A stretch of DNA of 64,000 nt from Bin87 sp965220105 (GCA_965220105.1 OZ244811.1:2356001-2420000); one strand, 5' to 3'; counted from the first letter of the stretch, positions 45,909 through 55,281 are shown. Program-made: numbers and translations. The notes: a model not told the origin generated them from the letters alone.

Positions 45909-46793
45909 TTGAAAATTCTTCTGACCAACGATGACGGTATCCACGCTGCCGGCCTGTGGGCGGCGGCGCGCACGCTCTCGACCGTGGGCGAGGTGGCGGT
46001 GGTTGCGCCGGACCGGGAGCAGTCGGGAGTGGGGGCGTCCATGACGCTGCACTCGCCGCTGTTCGTGCATCAGGTGCCGGCCGAACATTATCTGAGCCAG
46101 TTTGCGCCCAGTATAGCCACGCCGCCGCCCGCCGCCGACGCTGTGCCCGAACCCGCCGGGGCGGACGCTGTCGCGGAGTTGCCTCACCCCATCACCGCGT
46201 GGTCGGTGCAGGGAACGCCGGCGGATTCCTGTATCCTGGCGCTGGAGCAGTTGGTGATGCCCAAGCCGGACCTCGTGGTGAGCGGCATCAACCGCGGCTC
46301 AAACCTGGGCTGGGACGTCATTGTATCGGGCACCGTGGGAGCGGCAGTGCAGGGGTTCGTGCGGGGCTATCCGACCATTGCCATCTCGGTAGGGTCGGTG
46401 ACGTCGCCGCGTTACGACGTGGCCGCCGACGTGGTGGCCAACCTGGCGCGCAGCCTGTCCGACGCTCCCGCCGTGATGCCGCCCTATTTCCTGAACGTCA
46501 ACGTGCCCAGCGAGCCGGTGGACAAGATAGCCGGCGTGGAGGTTACGCGCCTGGGCGGGCGGGCCTACGGCGAATCGGTACGCACCGAGGACTCGTTCGG
46601 CCACAGGCGCTACTGGATATCGCGCAACCGACCGGTGCTGGCGGGCGGCGACGGCAGCGACATCGCGTCCCACAAGGCCAACAACATCACCATTACGCCC
46701 ATGGGGATGGCGTTCTCCACCACCGACGAGCGCATCGAGATGGTGCAGGGGTTGCTGGACGGCACGCTGGACGGGTTTTCGCGCCCGGCCTAG
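45909..46793 (+). CDS. surE: 5'/3'-nucleotidase SurE
   Basis: The 294-aa metal-dependent phosphatase acts on nucleoside monophosphates. KILLTNDDGIHAAGL contains the Asp-Asp metal ligands at residues 8-9. Other SurE motifs are VVAPDREQSGVGAS, the VQGTPADSC block, LVVSGINRGSNLG and SGTVGAAVQGF. TTG 45909 is chosen with GGAG 6 nt upstream; a TTG at 45897 overlaps that site. A Pro/Ala-rich insertion (about residues 72-100) is somewhat longer than usual. The gene is 29 bp after the PIN gene. Confidence 0.94.
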   Translation: MKILLTNDDGIHAAGLWAAARTLSTVGEVAVVAPDREQSGVGASMTLHSPLFVHQVPAEHYLSQFAPSIATPPPAADAVPEPAGADAVAELPHPITAWSVQGTPADSCILALEQLVMPKPDLVVSGINRGSNLGWDVIVSGTVGAAVQGFVRGYPTIAISVGSVTSPRYDVAADVVANLARSLSDAPAVMPPYFLNVNVPSEPVDKIAGVEVTRLGGRAYGESVRTEDSFGHRRYWISRNRPVLAGGDGSDIASHKANNITITPMGMAFSTTDERIEMVQGLLDGTLDGFSRPA

Positions 46794-46851
46794 GCGGGTC
46801 GCAGACGGGACACGAGGGAGCGATCCTTACCCCGGAGACCTTTGCATAGCC

Positions 46852-46972
46852 TGTCATTGCGAGGAGCGCAGCGACGTGGCAATCCCGTCCCCGTAGCCAC
46901 GATTGCTGCGTTGGCGTCCTTCGACAGGCTCAGGATGAGCGAGATTGCCACGCTACGCTCGCAATGACATCA
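46852..46972. repeat. GTCATTGCG palindrome with an inserted CTTCGACAGGCTCAGG unit
   Basis: GTCATTGCGAGGAGCGCAGC at 46853 faces CGCTACGCTCGCAATGACAT at about 46951-46971. Between them TCCTTCGACAGGCTCAGGAT (46918-46937) is a different dispersed repeat, also present near 52783 and 52851. Confidence 0.8.
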
Positions 46973-47078
46973 AGGGACAATTTAAAGACCCTGAGCGAAG
47001 TAACCTGCTCCAAACGGTCGGTTGACCGTTCTGATACCATGACGGAAATCGGTCGCGAATCCAGACAGGACAACAGAT

Positions 47079-48527
47079 ATGGGACTGAAAGGTCTTTTGC
47101 TAAAACCTCTTTCGGGATATCCGGGCGGTTACAAGAAGATGCGGCGGGGCACCCAGGGTTTCGACACAACGCCGCCCTTCAAGGTACCCGACAATCCCCG
47201 CGACCGGCGGAGCCGCATCCCTCCGCTGGGCTTCCGCGAGTACTGGTACCCGGCATTGCCAACCAGGGACGTGAAGAAGGACCAGCCCGCAGTGCTGCGG
47301 ATGCTGGGCGCCGATGTGGTGTTCTTCAAGGACCGGGACGGGGAGGTGCAGGCGTTGCTGGACTGGTGCCCCCACCGGGCCGTTTATCTGTCCATGGGAC
47401 GCTGCTATTTTGAGGGTTTCCTGACCTGCCCGTACCACGGCGCCACCTTCGACGGCGACGGCAACTGCGTGGCGTTTCTCACCGAAGGCCCCGACTCCAT
47501 GATGGTCGGCGCCGAGGGGATGAAGGCCCGCAAATTCCCCACCGTCACGCTGAAGGGCCTGGTGTTTGTGTGGATGGGCGACGGCGAGCCGGTGGCTCCG
47601 GAGGAGGACATTCCCCCGGAAATGTTTGAGGATAACAACATCTGCCGCCCGTCTTTCGACATGTTCGACTGCAACTGGGTGCTGGTGCTGGAAAACACCA
47701 TGGACGCCCACAACGCCTTCATGGTGCACCGCAATGCGCTCCGGATGCTGGGCAGCCGGGTTGGGGGCCGCCCCCGGACTCCCCTGGGTTACCGCGTCAA
47801 CCTGGTGAACAACAAAAACGTCCACTACCGACCGGGGAGCGGCAAGGCTTCCACCGAGAAATACTACTACGACGAAGCAGGCAACATCCCCTATCAGATG
47901 TACTACCCGGGGGTGGACGGCGTGTGGCCGCTGCACCGGTGGCGTCTGGCCTGGACCTGGTTCTTCGACTGGAAAGCGCGACGCAGGGGGCAGGACCCGC
48001 AGTACCGTCGGGCGACATTGGCCGAGACACCGGATGTCAACGAGTGGAACGGAACGCGGTTGCCCGGGATGTCCCGCACCGGCGGGAACAACCGCTACTT
48101 CCGGAGCACTCGCTGGCCGGTTCCCGTAGAAGACAACCTGACCCGCATGGTGTACCTGAACGTGGAGCGGTACGAGACGCGGCCCAACCCGCTGCGTCGG
48201 CTGGTCCGCAGCGTGACCTGGCCGTATCGCAACTGGGAGCTCAACTTCAACTTCCGCAACCAGGACTACGACGCGGAAAAGTACACCCAGTACTCCATGC
48301 CCGAGTATCTGTCGTCCACCGACTCGGTGGTGGTGGCCATGCGACGCCTGTTCGTCGAACACAACCGGGACGTGATCCGCCGCCGGGAACGGGAAGAGGA
48401 ACTCCCAGAAGTCCTCGAAGAAACTGAAGCGGAACGGATGGTGCGGGAGGGAGACCTGCGCGTCGCGGAAACCAGCGCCGCCTTCGACGCCGACCGTCTG
48501 GAGGAAGAGCTGCTGCGTCGGGTTTAG
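47079..48527 (+). CDS. Rieske non-heme iron oxygenase, alpha subunit type
   Basis: In this 482-aa protein the Rieske [2Fe-2S] ligands are C97 and H99 in WCPHRAVYLSMG, and C117 and H120 in FLTCPYHGATFD. The mononuclear iron site is in ENTMDAHNAFMVH: D209, H211 and H217. This is the aromatic-ring hydroxylating or O-demethylase type. The N-terminal 45 residues and a charged C-terminus (RREREEELPEVLEETEAERM) are not conserved. No reductase or ferredoxin gene is adjacent. The substrate is unknown. Confidence 0.9.
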   Translation: MGLKGLLLKPLSGYPGGYKKMRRGTQGFDTTPPFKVPDNPRDRRSRIPPLGFREYWYPALPTRDVKKDQPAVLRMLGADVVFFKDRDGEVQALLDWCPHRAVYLSMGRCYFEGFLTCPYHGATFDGDGNCVAFLTEGPDSMMVGAEGMKARKFPTVTLKGLVFVWMGDGEPVAPEEDIPPEMFEDNNICRPSFDMFDCNWVLVLENTMDAHNAFMVHRNALRMLGSRVGGRPRTPLGYRVNLVNNKNVHYRPGSGKASTEKYYYDEAGNIPYQMYYPGVDGVWPLHRWRLAWTWFFDWKARRRGQDPQYRRATLAETPDVNEWNGTRLPGMSRTGGNNRYFRSTRWPVPVEDNLTRMVYLNVERYETRPNPLRRLVRSVTWPYRNWELNFNFRNQDYDAEKYTQYSMPEYLSSTDSVVVAMRRLFVEHNRDVIRRREREEELPEVLEETEAERMVREGDLRVAETSAAFDADRLEEELLRRV

Positions 48528-48552
48528 CCCCGTTACCGAACCGCAGGGGCCG

Positions 48553-48592
48553 GGTAGGCCGCCCTCTCCCACCAAGGGACAGGGGATTGGAC
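48553..48592. repeat. Short CTCTCCC-type repeat fragment
   Basis: GGCCGCCCTCTCCCACCAAG followed by GGACAGGGGATTGG is a degenerate unit between two convergent genes. Confidence 0.5.
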
Positions 48593-48599
48593 GGCGGCC

Positions 48600-49709
48600 T
48601 TACGCGAAGGCCGGCATCACCTCGTCGGCGAAGAGTCGGATAGAATTGTTGGCGGCGTCGGGCGGAAGGTAGCCGAAGCCGTGGCGAGCGCAGAAGATGT
48701 CGTGGCCGATGAGGCGGCGCTGTTCTTCCAGCTGCCTGGCGACGGTGTCCGGGTTGCCCACCAAGGCGATGCCGTTGTCGACCCAAAAGTCAAAGGACTG
48801 GGCGCGCTCGCGAAATATGCGACGCAGTTCGGCGCGCTCCGGAGTGCCGGGATCGCCGCCCCGGTTACCGTCGGGTCCGTAGCCGACCCGTGATTCGCCG
48901 ATGATATCGCGTCCCTTGCCCGGCGGCACGGCCTGCGGGAACACGGCGGTGGCCAGATGGGGCTCGGCCTGCTCCCGGGCTTTCGCGTCGGTTTCTGCCA
49001 CGTGGACGTGCCGGGTCAGGAAGGTTTTGGGCATTGGAGCGGGGTGTTCAGCCTGTCGCCACAGGTTGCGCCAGTTTTCGAACTTGTCGGCAATGACCTG
49101 GTCGGTGTCGATGTTCTGCGAGACGTGGAAGTTGTGCTTGGCGGCATACTCGAAACTGGCGGCGCTGTGGCACCCGAACCAGACCGGCGGGTGGGGCAGT
49201 TGATACGGTTGGGGATTGATCAGCGCTTCGTCGAACTGGAAGAACTCGCCGTCGTAGGTGACATTCCCTTCGGTCCACGCCATCAGGATGATGTCGAGGG
49301 CTTCCTCGCTGATATCTCGCCGTTTGTCGAAATCGACGTTCCAGCGCAGAAATTCGTGGCTGGTCACGCCGGTGCCGGCCCCGAATTCGACCCGGCCTCG
49401 GGACAGGTGGTCCAGCATGGCAACCTCTTCGGCCAGCCGGATGGGGTGATGAAAGGGCAGTTGGTAAATCATCACGCCGAACCGCATGGCGCTGGTGGCC
49501 CGGGCCAGCGCCGTCAGGTAGACACTGGGGGCGCTGAGGAAGCTGACGTCCGAGGTCTGGTGCTCGATGGAAAAGTAGTACTTGTAGCCCATCTGCTCCG
49601 CTGCCTGCGCGCCACGGATGTGTTCGTCGTAAACGTCGGCGGCCAGCGTGTGGGCTTCCATCTGGGGTTGATCCAGGACGTCGTACAATCCGATTTCCAA
49701 CTTGGCCAT
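48600..49709 (-). CDS. LLM-class flavin-dependent oxidoreductase (luciferase-like)
   Basis: The 369-aa bacterial luciferase-like TIM barrel has LEIGLYDVLDQPQMEAHTLA at the N-terminus. EQMGYKYYFSIEHQTSDVSF is a typical block, as are AEEVAMLDHLSRGRVEFGAG and FGVMIYQLPFHHPIRL. These enzymes use FMNH2 and O2 or F420. ATG 49709 is preceded by GAGGAG; a GTG at 49724 is inside that site. It is divergent from the alpha/beta hydrolase at 49823, with overlapping -10 boxes between them. Confidence 0.92.
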   Translation of the reverse strand: MAKLEIGLYDVLDQPQMEAHTLAADVYDEHIRGAQAAEQMGYKYYFSIEHQTSDVSFLSAPSVYLTALARATSAMRFGVMIYQLPFHHPIRLAEEVAMLDHLSRGRVEFGAGTGVTSHEFLRWNVDFDKRRDISEEALDIILMAWTEGNVTYDGEFFQFDEALINPQPYQLPHPPVWFGCHSAASFEYAAKHNFHVSQNIDTDQVIADKFENWRNLWRQAEHPAPMPKTFLTRHVHVAETDAKAREQAEPHLATAVFPQAVPPGKGRDIIGESRVGYGPDGNRGGDPGTPERAELRRIFRERAQSFDFWVDNGIALVGNPDTVARQLEEQRRLIGHDIFCARHGFGYLPPDAANNSIRLFADEVMPAFA

Positions 49710-49773
49710 GGCGCCGCTCCTCACGGTGGGGCTTGGGGCAGCATTTTCGCCGCATCGCCCGACGACTGCCCGT

Positions 49774-49781
49774 AGTATAAT
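49774..49781. promoter_or_regulatory. Overlapping divergent -10 boxes
   Basis: AGTATAAT contains TATAAT on the plus strand (49776-49781) for the hydrolase gene and TATACT on the minus strand (49774-49779) for the LLM gene. The two starts are 113 bp apart. The -35 boxes are not clear. Confidence 0.5.
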
Positions 49782-49822
49782 ACCGCCCAGTCCAAGTTGC
49801 CCGCTTCAGGGGAGGTAAGAAT

Positions 49823-50599
49823 ATGACCACGGTTGATTATTCCGTGCTGGATAATCTCGAAGCTTCGGCTCGGTCCTTCTACCCTCAACGCCATTGGACG
49901 GAGACCCCCGAAGGGGCGGTGGACTACGCAGTCACCGTGGACGAGGGGGTCGCGCTGTCCTGTCGTTTCCACGCCGTGGGCCGGTCGAATCCGACCGTGC
50001 TGTTCTTCTACGGCAACGGCGAAACGGTGTGCACCTACGACGACATCGCGCCCCATTACAACGAGATTGGCGCCAACATCTTTTTGGCCGATTACCGGGG
50101 CTACGGCGCCGCCGGCGGTTCGCCGGCCTTCTCCACGATGCTCTCCGACGCCCACCAGGTTCTCCAATGGTTGCGCGGAACCATGCGGGACCTCGAGTTC
50201 ACCGGGCCGGTCTACGTGATGGGTCGCTCCATGGGTCGACATTCCGCCATCGAGCTGGCCACCCAGGCATCCGATCAGATTAACGGCGTAATCATCGAGA
50301 GTGGCCGACCCAACCTGGGCCGCTTCGCCGACGGACTGGAACCGGCGGCAATCGAAGCGATGGAAGCGGCCTATCACGCCAGGGCGTATTCCATCTCCAT
50401 CCCCACGCTCGTGATCCACGGCCAGTGGGACGAGACCGCGCCGCTGCGTGACGCAGTAGATATGTACAACAAAATCCAGGCGGACCAGAAGTACCTGGAA
50501 ATCATCCCGGGAGCGGGCCACAACGACCTGATGTACGTTGGGTACCGGCAATATTTCGCCGCAATCCACAAGTTCGTCGGACAGTACGCCGGCTCATAG
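49823..50599 (+). CDS. Alpha/beta hydrolase
   Basis: The 258-aa protein has an oxyanion-side motif LFFYGNGETVC, an alpha/beta nucleophile elbow GRSMGRHSA with catalytic Ser, an acid in HGQWDETAPLRD, and a catalytic His in PGAGHNDL. GGGGAGGTAAG lies before ATG 49823. It resembles the serine hydrolases of the BAAT or dienelactone type. Substrate unknown. It is followed by another hydrolase 30 bp downstream on the same strand. Confidence 0.87.
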   Translation: MTTVDYSVLDNLEASARSFYPQRHWTETPEGAVDYAVTVDEGVALSCRFHAVGRSNPTVLFFYGNGETVCTYDDIAPHYNEIGANIFLADYRGYGAAGGSPAFSTMLSDAHQVLQWLRGTMRDLEFTGPVYVMGRSMGRHSAIELATQASDQINGVIIESGRPNLGRFADGLEPAAIEAMEAAYHARAYSISIPTLVIHGQWDETAPLRDAVDMYNKIQADQKYLEIIPGAGHNDLMYVGYRQYFAAIHKFVGQYAGS

Positions 50600-50629
50600 C
50601 ACGCACGTTGCAGCAGTCCGAGGAGTACG

Positions 50630-51505
50630 ATGGCTGAAATCAACACCGGCACGGTAAACGCCAACGGCATCAACTTTCACTACCTGGAGATGGGTGAAGG
50701 GCCGCTGGCGTTATGCTTCCACGGATTTCCCGACCACGCCTGGTCGTTTCGCCACCTGCTGCCCGACCTGGCGGCAGCCGGTTTCCGGGCAGTGGCGCCG
50801 TTCATGCGGGGGTATGCACCCACTGAGCCGCCGGCGGATGGGCGCTATCAGCAGGTCGCGTTCTGCAAGGATGTGTTGGCCCTGATCGGCGCTCTGGGCG
50901 CCGAGCGAGCCTATCTCGTCGGCAACGACTGGGGAGCCGGTGCGGTCACCGGCGCTTCGGTTCTGGAGCCGGACAAGGTCATCAAGCTGGTAATCATAGC
51001 CTCGGGCCAGGTGGATCATGACCTGTCGATGAGCTACCAGTACCTGAAAGGGACGTGGCATTCCTACTTCTTCCAGCTGCCGCAGGCCAATCAGGCCCTC
51101 GCCCACGATGACTTTGCATTTGTCGAGGAGTGGTGGCGCGACGCCTCGCCGGAATGGGACATCCCCCAATACACGCTGGACAGCATCCGGGAAACCTTCC
51201 GCAAGCCGGGCGTGGTAGAGGCTGCTTTGGGATACTACCGGGCCCGCTACGACCCGGCGTTGCAGGATCCGTCGATGCAGGCCGACCAGGCCCGGGCCAA
51301 CGCCGGGCCGGTGACCGTGCCCACGCTGGCGTTGCACGGCACCCGCGACCGTCCCCGCCGGCTGGATGCCTTCGAGAGCGCGGCCATGGACGCCTTTTTC
51401 ACCGGCGGACTGGAGAAGGTGATAATCCCCGGCGCCGGCCACTTCATGCACCAGGAGAAGCCGGCAGAGGTCAACCCGAAGATTGTCGACTTCCTGACCC
51501 GGTAG
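50630..51505 (+). CDS. Alpha/beta hydrolase, epoxide hydrolase or dehalogenase type
   Basis: In this 291-aa protein the elbow VGNDWGAGAV places Asp, not Ser, as nucleophile. With FHGFPDHAWSFRHLLPDLAA and the catalytic His in PGAGHFMHQEKP, this fits epoxide hydrolases and haloalkane dehalogenases. The cap domain is at about residues 125-210. It is probably cotranscribed with the preceding hydrolase. Confidence 0.88.
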   Translation: MAEINTGTVNANGINFHYLEMGEGPLALCFHGFPDHAWSFRHLLPDLAAAGFRAVAPFMRGYAPTEPPADGRYQQVAFCKDVLALIGALGAERAYLVGNDWGAGAVTGASVLEPDKVIKLVIIASGQVDHDLSMSYQYLKGTWHSYFFQLPQANQALAHDDFAFVEEWWRDASPEWDIPQYTLDSIRETFRKPGVVEAALGYYRARYDPALQDPSMQADQARANAGPVTVPTLALHGTRDRPRRLDAFESAAMDAFFTGGLEKVIIPGAGHFMHQEKPAEVNPKIVDFLTR

Positions 51506-51547
51506 GTTGGGTTGCTGCGACGGTGAGGTTGGCCGACGCCGGATCGG

Positions 51548-52672
51548 TCAGTCGGCATCCAGGGCTTGCTGCAAATCCGCGATGAGGTCGTCCGCGTTTT
51601 CCAGTCCGACCGATACGCGTAGCAGGTCGGTGGGAGTCAGGCTGTCCGGGCCTTCGATGGACGCCCGATGCTCGATGAGGCTCTCGTAGCTGCCCAGGCT
51701 GGTGGCGCGGGTGAAGAGGGCGGTGCGGGCCGCCACCCTGAAGGCCGCATCCAGGCCGCCCCGAACCCGAAAAGACAGCATCCCGCCGAACATGTCCATC
51801 TGACGACGGGCGACGTCATGGCTCGGGTGCCCCTCCAGTCCGGGATAAAACACCTCGGCCACGTTGGGATGGGAGTCCAGGAAGGAGGCGATGCGGGCGG
51901 CGTTCTCGGCGTGGGCGCGTATCCGGTAGGGCAGGGTGCGAATTCCTCGCAGGATGAGCCAGCAGTCGAAGGGCGAGGGCACGGCTCCGCCATCCTGCTG
52001 AATTCGACGCAACTCGCCAAAGAGTGCGTCGTCGCGGGCGGCCACCACCGCGCCTCCGGTCACGTCGCCGTGGCCGCCCAGGTACTTGGTGGTGGAGTGG
52101 ACCACCAGGTCTGCGCCCAGGTCGATGCACCGTTGCAGCACGGGGGTGGCCCAGGTGTTGTCGCAGACACAGGCAATCCCGTGCCGGTGGGCGATATCGG
52201 CGACTGCGGCGACGTCGGTGATTTTCAACAAGGGATTTGATGGAGTCTCGATCAGGATGAGCCTGGTGGAACCGTTGACCTCCCGGCGTACGTTGTCGGG
52301 GTCGGTCATGTCGACGTACGAAGTCCGCAGTTGCCATCGGGCAAAGGTCTCGTTCAGCAGTTTGGCGGTACCGTGGTAGAGATCCTGGGGAGCGATGACG
52401 TGATCGCCGGGCGCCAGGGTCTGAAAAACGCTCACAATTGCGGCCATTCCTGATGAGAACGCGGCGGCGGCGGCCCCTCCTTCGAGACTGGCGACGCACT
52501 CCTCAAGGGCGCTCCGGTTCGGGTTGCCGGAACGGCTGTACATGAAACCCGTTGGGAAGGAACCGTCGGGCGCGCGCTCGAAGGTGGTGGACATGTGAAT
52601 CGGCGGCGTGACGGCGCCAGTGGCGGGATCGACTTGGCGTCCGGCGTGAACGGCAAGGGTCTCAATATTCAT
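51548..52672 (-). CDS. PLP-dependent transsulfuration enzyme (cystathionine synthase/lyase family)
   Basis: The 374-aa protein begins MNIETLAVHAGRQVDPATGA. PPIHMSTTFE, FMYSRSGNPNRSALEECVA and the PLP lysine in VVHSTTKYLGGHGDVTGG are the Cys/Met metabolism family signature. ATG 52672 has GGGGGA upstream; the ATG at 52705 has no conserved sequence. It may be cystathionine gamma-synthase, a lyase, or a methionine gamma-lyase. These cannot be told apart safely by eye, so no symbol is given. Confidence 0.92.
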   Translation of the reverse strand: MNIETLAVHAGRQVDPATGAVTPPIHMSTTFERAPDGSFPTGFMYSRSGNPNRSALEECVASLEGGAAAAAFSSGMAAIVSVFQTLAPGDHVIAPQDLYHGTAKLLNETFARWQLRTSYVDMTDPDNVRREVNGSTRLILIETPSNPLLKITDVAAVADIAHRHGIACVCDNTWATPVLQRCIDLGADLVVHSTTKYLGGHGDVTGGAVVAARDDALFGELRRIQQDGGAVPSPFDCWLILRGIRTLPYRIRAHAENAARIASFLDSHPNVAEVFYPGLEGHPSHDVARRQMDMFGGMLSFRVRGGLDAAFRVAARTALFTRATSLGSYESLIEHRASIEGPDSLTPTDLLRVSVGLENADDLIADLQQALDAD

Positions 52673-52739
52673 GCTTCCCCCGATGGTTGACGATGGCATC
52701 GTCATTCTAACCGATGGCAGACCGAATGACGGTGCTATC

Positions 52740-52890
52740 CTTTGACGGGGCTACCCTTCGATGGGCTCCGGGTGACCCTTCGACAAGCTCAGGATGAGCG
52801 GGGAGATTGGCTCCCTCTCCCCTGGTGGGAGAGGGTTGGGGTGAGGGGAGCCCTTCGACAAGCTCAGGGTAATCGGGGATGTCGGGTTGC
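52740..52890. repeat. Mixed dispersed repeats (CTTCGACAAGCTCAGG and hairpin units)
   Basis: CCCTTCGACAAGCTCAGGAT lies near 52782 and again near 52851, with a CTCTCCC hairpin unit (52812-52848) between them. This lies between two divergent genes. Confidence 0.8.
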
Positions 52891-52977
52891 GCGGGAGGGT
52901 GGTTGCTCACTAGAATTGAGTTATAGCCTGGCTCCGGGGATACGGTTAGCACTCGTTCACATCGGGAGGGCATCAAC

Positions 52978-54726
52978 ATGGCCACGAAGATCGAAGGACA
53001 GATAAGGGCCGGAACCGTCGAAGAACTCAAGGCCGCCGGGTGTCGGGTGGTCACCGGGGGCGGGCACGCCATCGCGGTCATCTACCATGATGGGCGCGTT
53101 TACGCCGTCGACAACCGTTGTCCCCACATGGGATTTCCGCTGGACCGGGGCAGCGTGCGGGACGGGATTCTGACCTGCCACTGGCATCACGCCCGTTTCG
53201 ACCTGGCCAGCGGCGGCACGTTCAATCCCTTTGCCGATGACGTACGCAGTTTTCCGGTAACCGTGGTCGAGCGGCAGGTTTGGGTTGACCCGCAACCCAC
53301 GGAGCGGGATGAGGTTGAGCATTGGGTCGGGCGTTTGCGCGACGGCCTGGAGCACAACATTCGCCTGGTGGTCGCCAAGTCCGTGCTGGGGTTGGGCGCC
53401 GCCGGCGCCGACTACCGGTTGGCTCTGCGCGTTGGCGCCGAATTCGGGACTACGTACACGTCCGCCGGATGGGGTCCGGCAATGACGATTCTGACTGCCG
53501 CCGCCAACCTGCTGCCGCAGCTGGCCGAGGACGAACGTCCGGTGGCCATTTACCAGGGATTGCTCCACGTGGCTCGCGAATGCGCTGGCCGACCGCCCCG
53601 CTTCGTCGTGGACTCCTTGCCGACCGGAGAAACTCGTCCCGAGGTATTCAAGCAGTGGTTTCGGGGGTTCATCGACGTTCGGGACGAGGATGCTGCCGAA
53701 CGCTGCCTGCGAACCGCCATAGACCTGGGGTTCTCGCCGCGGGATGTTGCCGACATGATATTCGCCGCCGCCACGGACCACATCTATCTGGACGCCGGCC
53801 ACGTCGTCGACTTCGCCAACAAGGCGTTTGAGCTGCTGGACCACATCGGCTGGGAACATGCCGGCCAGGCGCTGACCAGCCTGGTTCACGGCATGGCTAC
53901 CGCCCGGCGCAGTCAGGAACTCAGCTCCTGGCGTCATCCAATTGACCTGGCGTCGCTGGTGTGGCAGGCCCGCGAGGAGTTGCCGGATCTCCTGGCGCAG
54001 GGCAGCAGCGCCGGCGCACCCTGGGGCGGAGCCGATGGGTTGGCCCGGGAGATGCTCAATGACTCGCCCACCGACATTCTGGATGCCATCAAAACGGCGA
54101 TAAAGAATGGGGCCACTGCGGATGAGTTGGGTTCAGCGGTGGCGTATGCTGCATTCCTCAGGATGGCGCACTTTCACGTGTCCAACGAATTCAACGATTG
54201 GGACACGGTCCACAACACCCTGACTGCGGCCAACGCGCTGCATCAGGCGCTACAGCGGGCGCCCTCTATGGAACTGATGCGAGGCGTGTTCGACGTGGCG
54301 ATGAGCATCTACCTGGACCGTTTCCTGAACATGCCACCGCAGCGAATTCCCGAAACCGGCGATGCACCGGTGGATGGGGAGGAGATACTGGCACAGCTCC
54401 GGGAGCGCATGGACGTGCGACAGCAGGTGGAGGAGGTGTCGCACCTGGTATCCCGGTATGTGACCGGCGCGGGCGATTTGGATGGGCTGGTAGCGGCGCT
54501 GGGCCGCGGCATGCTGATCGAGGACGCCGGCTTCCATTCGTTCCAGATCGTCGACGCCGGATTCAAACAGTATCAGGCCCGGCGCGGCGCCGAATCGGGG
54601 CGGCACGTGCTGGTCGGCATGGCCAGGTACCTGGCGGCGCATGCCCCCACATCCCGATCCGTGGGGCAGACCTATCAGATTGCGTTGCGCCTGCACCGGG
54701 GCGAAGAGATTTTCCGGGAGGGATAG
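52978..54726 (+). CDS. Rieske domain fused to a long helical domain
   Basis: In this 582-aa protein residues 1-105 are a Rieske ferredoxin-type domain with C48/H50 (NRCPHMGFPLDRG) and C67/H70 (LTCHWHHARFDL). Residues 110-582 are largely alpha-helical, with many His and Trp. Conserved-looking stretches are IFAAATDHIYLDAGHVVDFA, HPIDLASLVWQAREELPDLL and FLRMAHFHVSNEFNDWD. I do not recognise the second domain; a questin-oxidase-like fold is a guess. No mononuclear-iron D-x-x-H motif is visible. ATG 52978 has GGGAGG upstream. Confidence 0.75.
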   Translation: MATKIEGQIRAGTVEELKAAGCRVVTGGGHAIAVIYHDGRVYAVDNRCPHMGFPLDRGSVRDGILTCHWHHARFDLASGGTFNPFADDVRSFPVTVVERQVWVDPQPTERDEVEHWVGRLRDGLEHNIRLVVAKSVLGLGAAGADYRLALRVGAEFGTTYTSAGWGPAMTILTAAANLLPQLAEDERPVAIYQGLLHVARECAGRPPRFVVDSLPTGETRPEVFKQWFRGFIDVRDEDAAERCLRTAIDLGFSPRDVADMIFAAATDHIYLDAGHVVDFANKAFELLDHIGWEHAGQALTSLVHGMATARRSQELSSWRHPIDLASLVWQAREELPDLLAQGSSAGAPWGGADGLAREMLNDSPTDILDAIKTAIKNGATADELGSAVAYAAFLRMAHFHVSNEFNDWDTVHNTLTAANALHQALQRAPSMELMRGVFDVAMSIYLDRFLNMPPQRIPETGDAPVDGEEILAQLRERMDVRQQVEEVSHLVSRYVTGAGDLDGLVAALGRGMLIEDAGFHSFQIVDAGFKQYQARRGAESGRHVLVGMARYLAAHAPTSRSVGQTYQIALRLHRGEEIFREG

Positions 54727-54761
54727 ATGCAACGAACCGCATTTCTCGAGCGTGAGGCCCG

Positions 54762-54989
54762 TTGAAACGACTGCTGGCCCACCGGCGGTGGTGGCTCGCT
54801 GGCCTAACCGTGACCCTGGTCGTGCTGCGGGTCACCGCTGCCGCCGTAGCTGACGCAACGGGTACCGAAGCCGTCGGAGTGGCGGCGTTGACGCTGCTGA
54901 ACACAGCGTGCCTGGTCACGGCCATTGCCACCATTGTCGGATTTGTCCTGTACGGCAGGATCTACAACGCCAGGGTGCCCACCGAATGA
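54762..54989 (+). CDS. Small two-helix membrane protein
   Basis: The 75-aa protein starts at TTG 54762 (MKRLLAHRRWWLAGLTVTLV), with two membrane helices (WLAGLTVTLVVLRVTAAA, LLNTACLVTAIATIVGFVLYG). It lies 35 bp downstream of the Rieske fusion gene on the same strand, so it may belong to that transcript. Family unknown. Confidence 0.5.
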   Translation: MKRLLAHRRWWLAGLTVTLVVLRVTAAAVADATGTEAVGVAALTLLNTACLVTAIATIVGFVLYGRIYNARVPTE

Positions 54990-55281
54990 CACCCCAGGCG
55001 ACAATCATGGCGACGGTGGCTGCTATGTTGCTGGACTTGCGGCATGCCGGTCTGGCGGGAGGGCAACAAACTACCCGCAAGCGCGGGCCGACATGGGCTG
55101 GCAACCGGGGCAATTGGCGCCGAAGGTGAGATTCAGCGTTCAACGGTATTTGGAGCGGCATGGAGCGGCATCGATGCCGATTTCAAACTCAATCGGCAGG
55201 CAAATGGATGCGCTCCAGGGCACCGGGCGGCACGGCTGATTGTGGCAATGTGGCAGATTGGACAGTTTCCGCAAGACAGAC
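54990..55281. other. Intergenic stretch, no convincing gene
   Basis: A short doubled decamer TGGAGCGGCA lies at 55151-55170. No tRNA, attachment-site core or reliable ORF was seen, although an integrase gene follows. Confidence 0.5.
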
